Shown here piece by piece: positions 61,150 through 64,000 of a stretch of DNA of 64,000 bases (position 1 is its first letter; each line of letters begins with the position of its first letter). The notes under the pieces are model-generated. The model searched no databases and had not been told where the DNA came from. It saw only the letters and a list, made by a program, of their open reading frames with translations. Position numbers and translations under genes: made by a program. This DNA is from Colivivens sp963640465. GTDB taxonomy: Bacteria > Bacteroidota > Bacteroidia > Bacteroidales > Bacteroidaceae. The stretch is taken from contig CAVHYP010000003.1 in the NCBI GenBank assembly GCA_963640465.1, positions 1 through 64,000 on the forward strand. Direction: 5' to 3'.

Positions 61150-63006
61150 TTAACGCTTTTGGAAATAGCTGGCTCTTGACTCGCATTCGCTCGTTGATGA
61201 ATGAATCGGACACTTTGCAAGCTGCTGATACCATGACTGTACCACATAGAAGGCCTTCTTTTTTTCTCCCTTCTCTGAGATGAGCCCCTTACGGTTATGC
61301 CAGTCTTGGATACCATAGAGTGGGCGACGAGGAGAATAATAGTCGACAAGTATCCATGGGATGGTGCCCACCAAACCGTCAATCTTGCTTATCATATCGA
61401 GATTTTCACGATACAGGTTCTCCTGGAACTCTTCTGTCCAACGTTGCGACTTGTCACCATGATAGCCGGCAAGGGCTCCGCCGCCAAACTCACTGACGAT
61501 TACTGGTTTGTTGTATGGGATGGTCCACTTCATCTTTGCTGCATCGTTTATGTCGCGATACCAGCCTACATACTGATTGAAAGCCACTATGTCTACTTCG
61601 TCGTGCAGGTTGTCCTGCAGTGTGTTCTCATAGTTTTTTGCGCTAGTCACTTCCATTGCAAGACTGATAAGGCGTGTGCTGTCCAGGCTATGGGCGTAAC
61701 GCAGTAGCCGGCGAAGGAACCGGTCGCGTGCTTCGCCGTGAGGCGTTTCGTTTGCCACGCTCCATACTACGACATTGGCGCGGTTGCGGTCGCGCTTCAC
61801 CATGTCATGTAACTGTATTTGGGCATTACGGTAAGTGTTTTCGTTCTCCCAGTCGATAGTCCAGTAGCATGGTATCTCGTCCCACACCATGATGCCCATA
61901 CGTTCTGCCTCCCGCACTGTTTTTTCGTTATGCGGATAGTGGGCTAGACGTACAAAATTGCAGCCCATCTCCTTCGCCCATGCCAGCAACTGGTGCGACT
62001 CTTCGGTGGAGCGTATGCGGCCATGGCGTATGGCAGCCTCGTCGTGCAGGGTGACGCCTCTGAAGAATACGGGTTCACCATTGAGTAATATCTGCTTGCC
62101 GCGCGTTTCGATGGTGCGGAATCCTATCTTATCGCAAATTGTGTCGCCTGTCATCGCCAGTTGCACTTTGTAGAGTTTTGGATTTTCGGGCGACCATAGC
62201 ACGGGTCTCGCTTTCAGTGTAACAGCTGCTTCTCCCTTTGCATCTGTAACCAACGTTGTATGGATCTTCATCTCGGGTATGTTGATTTTCACCATTTCGC
62301 CAGCTACACCCTTGTTTAGTTTTATATGGCACACTATCTTGTGGGCGTTGCCCTTGGCTAGTTGTATATCGTAGTCATCCACATGCACATCTGCCACATC
62401 CACCAGCATCACATCACGGCATATGCCGCCATAGTTCCACCAGTCGAATATCTGAGTGGGTACATTTTCGCGACGACGCTTGTTGTCCACTTTCACGATG
62501 ACAACATTCTCTCCTTCCTTCAGTACATCGGTTACATCATAGTTGAAGGGGGTGAAGCCTCCCTCGTGGGCACCCACCTTCTTGCCGTTGACATAGACTA
62601 CAGACTGATAGTTGACAGCACCAAAATACAGCAGGGTCCTTCGGTCGGGCTTGGGCATATAGTTGAAGTTTCTCTTGAACCATACACATCCCTCGTAGAA
62701 GAAAAGTTTATCGTCGGCAGTGTTCCAGTCGCCGGGAATGTTCATCGTAGGCGACTTGTCAAAGTCGTACTCCACCAAATCGGAGGGTTTCTTTGCTTTT
62801 GCATTGAGAAAGAATCCCCATGGAGTTTCATTCATGCGGTAGTCGTAGTAGCCCATTTCCTGAACGTCTACCAAATAGTTCCACTTGCCGTTGAGTGACT
62901 GGGTGTGGCGCCCCCATACATTGGATATTGGCGTGGAGTCTTGGGCATAGGCTGTGTAGCAACCCAAAATGGCTATGAGCGCGAAATAGATTGTCTTTTT
63001 TCTCAT
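61150..63006 (-). CDS. Secreted glycoside hydrolase family 2 enzyme (beta-glucuronidase/galactosidase-like)
   Basis: A 618-residue GH2 enzyme with a signal sequence (MRKKTIYFALIAILGCYTAYA, cleaved before QD; the Cys could also serve for lipidation). Order: N-terminal sugar-binding jelly roll (to about 215), Ig-like domain, TIM barrel. The acid/base Glu is in VANETPHG (near 420) and the nucleophile Glu in VSEFGGG (near 506). Closest in style to beta-glucuronidases, but specificity cannot be set from the sequence. It stands alone, with no susC/susD pair nearby, and is convergent with mutS2 (34-nt gap). The last ~17 residues look unusual (SSTSECESRASYFQKR). Confidence 0.9.
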   Translation of the reverse strand: MRKKTIYFALIAILGCYTAYAQDSTPISNVWGRHTQSLNGKWNYLVDVQEMGYYDYRMNETPWGFFLNAKAKKPSDLVEYDFDKSPTMNIPGDWNTADDKLFFYEGCVWFKRNFNYMPKPDRRTLLYFGAVNYQSVVYVNGKKVGAHEGGFTPFNYDVTDVLKEGENVVIVKVDNKRRRENVPTQIFDWWNYGGICRDVMLVDVADVHVDDYDIQLAKGNAHKIVCHIKLNKGVAGEMVKINIPEMKIHTTLVTDAKGEAAVTLKARPVLWSPENPKLYKVQLAMTGDTICDKIGFRTIETRGKQILLNGEPVFFRGVTLHDEAAIRHGRIRSTEESHQLLAWAKEMGCNFVRLAHYPHNEKTVREAERMGIMVWDEIPCYWTIDWENENTYRNAQIQLHDMVKRDRNRANVVVWSVANETPHGEARDRFLRRLLRYAHSLDSTRLISLAMEVTSAKNYENTLQDNLHDEVDIVAFNQYVGWYRDINDAAKMKWTIPYNKPVIVSEFGGGALAGYHGDKSQRWTEEFQENLYRENLDMISKIDGLVGTIPWILVDYYSPRRPLYGIQDWHNRKGLISEKGEKKKAFYVVQSWYQQLAKCPIHSSTSECESRASYFQKR

Positions 63007-63484
63007 TGCTCTAAATCTGCTGATATTTGATGTCGTTTTGGGGAGTATCCCCTTGGTCTAGTTATTTAGATGACAAAGATACAACTTTTTTATAAAACAG
63101 AGGAAATGGTCAAAATGTTTTATGTCATTATATAGACCAAAACGGGAAAACTGTCACATGTGTGAACCGTATCCTACACGAATTGGAATACAATACATCT
63201 AATGGAGCGTTCCTGTTGCTTTGTCTTTGACTTGTCCTTGGAAGTTGCGAAGTTCTCTGAACGTCAAAACCAAAGCGTACAAAAACGCCTTTTCAATATG
63301 TATGTCAACCTCTTGCTTTCAACCCGAAGGCAGTCAACATCGAGGTCGACATTGCAAAGGTAGTAAAATTATCTCAAACGCATACTTTATAGAAAGAATT
63401 TTTTCTTCAAGCAAGTAAAATGAGGTGCAAATGATGGAAATGTGAGGCAATTAAAAAATAGGATTAGTTTTTTGATGGTAGCGG
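63007..63484. other. Noncoding DNA upstream of the GH2 gene
   Basis: Contains TATCTTTG on the minus strand (complement of 63074-63081), a possible -7 box for the GH2 gene without a clear -33 element. The 65-codon frame at 63221 has no recognisable feature. Nothing else supported. Confidence 0.5.
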
Positions 63485-63785
63485 TAACGAACGTATTCGA
63501 GCTCTGCTCGCATTTGCATACAACCCACAAGTCTGCGCTCGCTTTAACGCCCTCGGAGAGGGCTAGCTCCTAGAGCTTCTGCTTTCGTCGAGCGCTGTAC
63601 ATTTTATCAGGCATTCGAGCATCGCTCGCTATGTAGGAGTCAGCTCTCTCCGAGAGCGTAGACGATGACGTTCGAGCTTTGCTCGCCTTGTTTGTAGCTC
63701 GCACTTATTACAGCCCACAAACCTATGCTCGCTTTAACGCTCTCGTAGAGGGCTAGCTCCTAGCATTTTTACGCTTGTCGAGCGC
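63485..63785. repeat. Palindromic repeat cluster near the window end
   Basis: Three arms of the dispersed family: inverted arm at 63545-63572 (CCTCGGAGAGGGCTAGCTCC), forward arm at 63633-63665 (TAGGAGTCAGCTCTCTCC) and inverted arm at 63735-63763. The last two enclose a 131-bp composite element equivalent to 9564-9677 in the opposite order. Small TCGAGC..GCTCGA palindromes separate them. No gene is present. Confidence 0.85.
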
Positions 63786-63965
63786 TTATGAACGAATAAT
63801 ATGTTGTGCATGGATTAAACGTATCATGCCTTCCCTCTGTATAGTACCCCGAAGCCTAAGACTTTATGCACAACCATCTGAAATCAGTCAATCTTTTCCG
63901 GCATTTTGGTGACATTTACAACATGGCCTTTCTATCCTTTATTTCGCGTCCTATTACCAAGATTT

Positions 63966-63990
63966 TTTTCTCTGACTAGGGAAATATTTT
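63966..63990. repeat. TCTCTGACTAGG repeat at the window end
   Basis: TTTTTCTCTGACTAGGGAAA matches the units at 27178-27262 and 49797-49841. The 180 bases before it (63786-63965) show nothing I can name. Confidence 0.65.
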
Positions 63991-64000
63991 TGTCTATAAA

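Noticed and set aside
63221..63418. 65-codon plus frame upstream of the GH2 gene
   Set aside because: No motif, no ribosome binding site, and its composition is that of the surrounding noncoding DNA.

Overview
The window reads as a chromosome segment of a Bacteroidales bacterium, most likely of the Prevotella group. The basis is the promoter style (a TTTG element about 19 nt upstream of TAnnTTTG), the gene content (DUF5723 outer-membrane protein, thrA-apgM-thrC, DUF349 protein, S9 dipeptidyl peptidase) and the gene orders mraZ..ftsZ, mreBCD-mrdA-rodA and rsfS-ftsH-cdsA. A run of 10 Ns at 36245-36254 shows it is a draft assembly. The species cannot be named from the sequence alone.

Region 1 (1-9700) is accessory. 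It holds an MNT/HEPN toxin-antitoxin pair (446-1082) between two almost identical ~290-bp direct repeats, a large secreted protein with bacterial Ig-like domains (1749-5018), a ribbon-helix-helix/PIN toxin-antitoxin pair (5139-5863, minus) and an envelope pair, DUF5723 barrel plus lipoprotein (6046-9280, minus). Hairpin-rich repeats fill the gaps. The two unrelated toxin-antitoxin modules carry the same 43-bp promoter/operator (42 of 43 identical).

Region 2 (9702-26039, minus strand) is a complete division and cell wall (dcw) cluster in the order mraZ-rsmH-ftsL-ftsI-murE-mraY-murD-ftsW-murG-murC-ftsQ-ftsA-ftsZ. It makes the lipid-linked peptidoglycan precursor and the divisome core. Three GTGG motifs spaced exactly 10 bp apart upstream of mraZ look like MraZ operator boxes.

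Region 3 (26401-42832) carries a small outer-membrane barrel gene, priA, the threonine operon (thrA, apgM-like, thrC), a HAD phosphatase, tRNA-Phe and an MFS transporter on the plus strand. On the minus strand a run of five genes follows: dipeptidyl peptidase, purD, an unknown membrane protein, a DedA-like protein and a histidine phosphatase.

Region 4 (43061-49581, plus) starts with a purH homologue reduced to its IMP cyclohydrolase domain and continues with the rod-shape operon mreB-mreC-mreD-mrdA-rodA. A 1.6-kb stretch without a convincing gene follows. Region 5 (51193-61115, plus) holds rsfS, ftsH with a very long acidic tail, cdsA, a DUF349 protein, rarA and mutS2. Region 6 has a convergent secreted GH2 glycosidase (61150-63006) and then about 1 kb of noncoding, repeat-rich DNA to the window end.

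Two genome-style features stand out. First, a composite palindromic repeat family (arms around GCTCTC-TCC-GAGAGC) occurs in four clusters, in places nested with a 230-bp structured element, and even supplies the last codons of the PIN toxin. Second, many spacers inside the operons are short degenerate tandem repeats, several of which appear to have grown out of the 3' end of the gene upstream.
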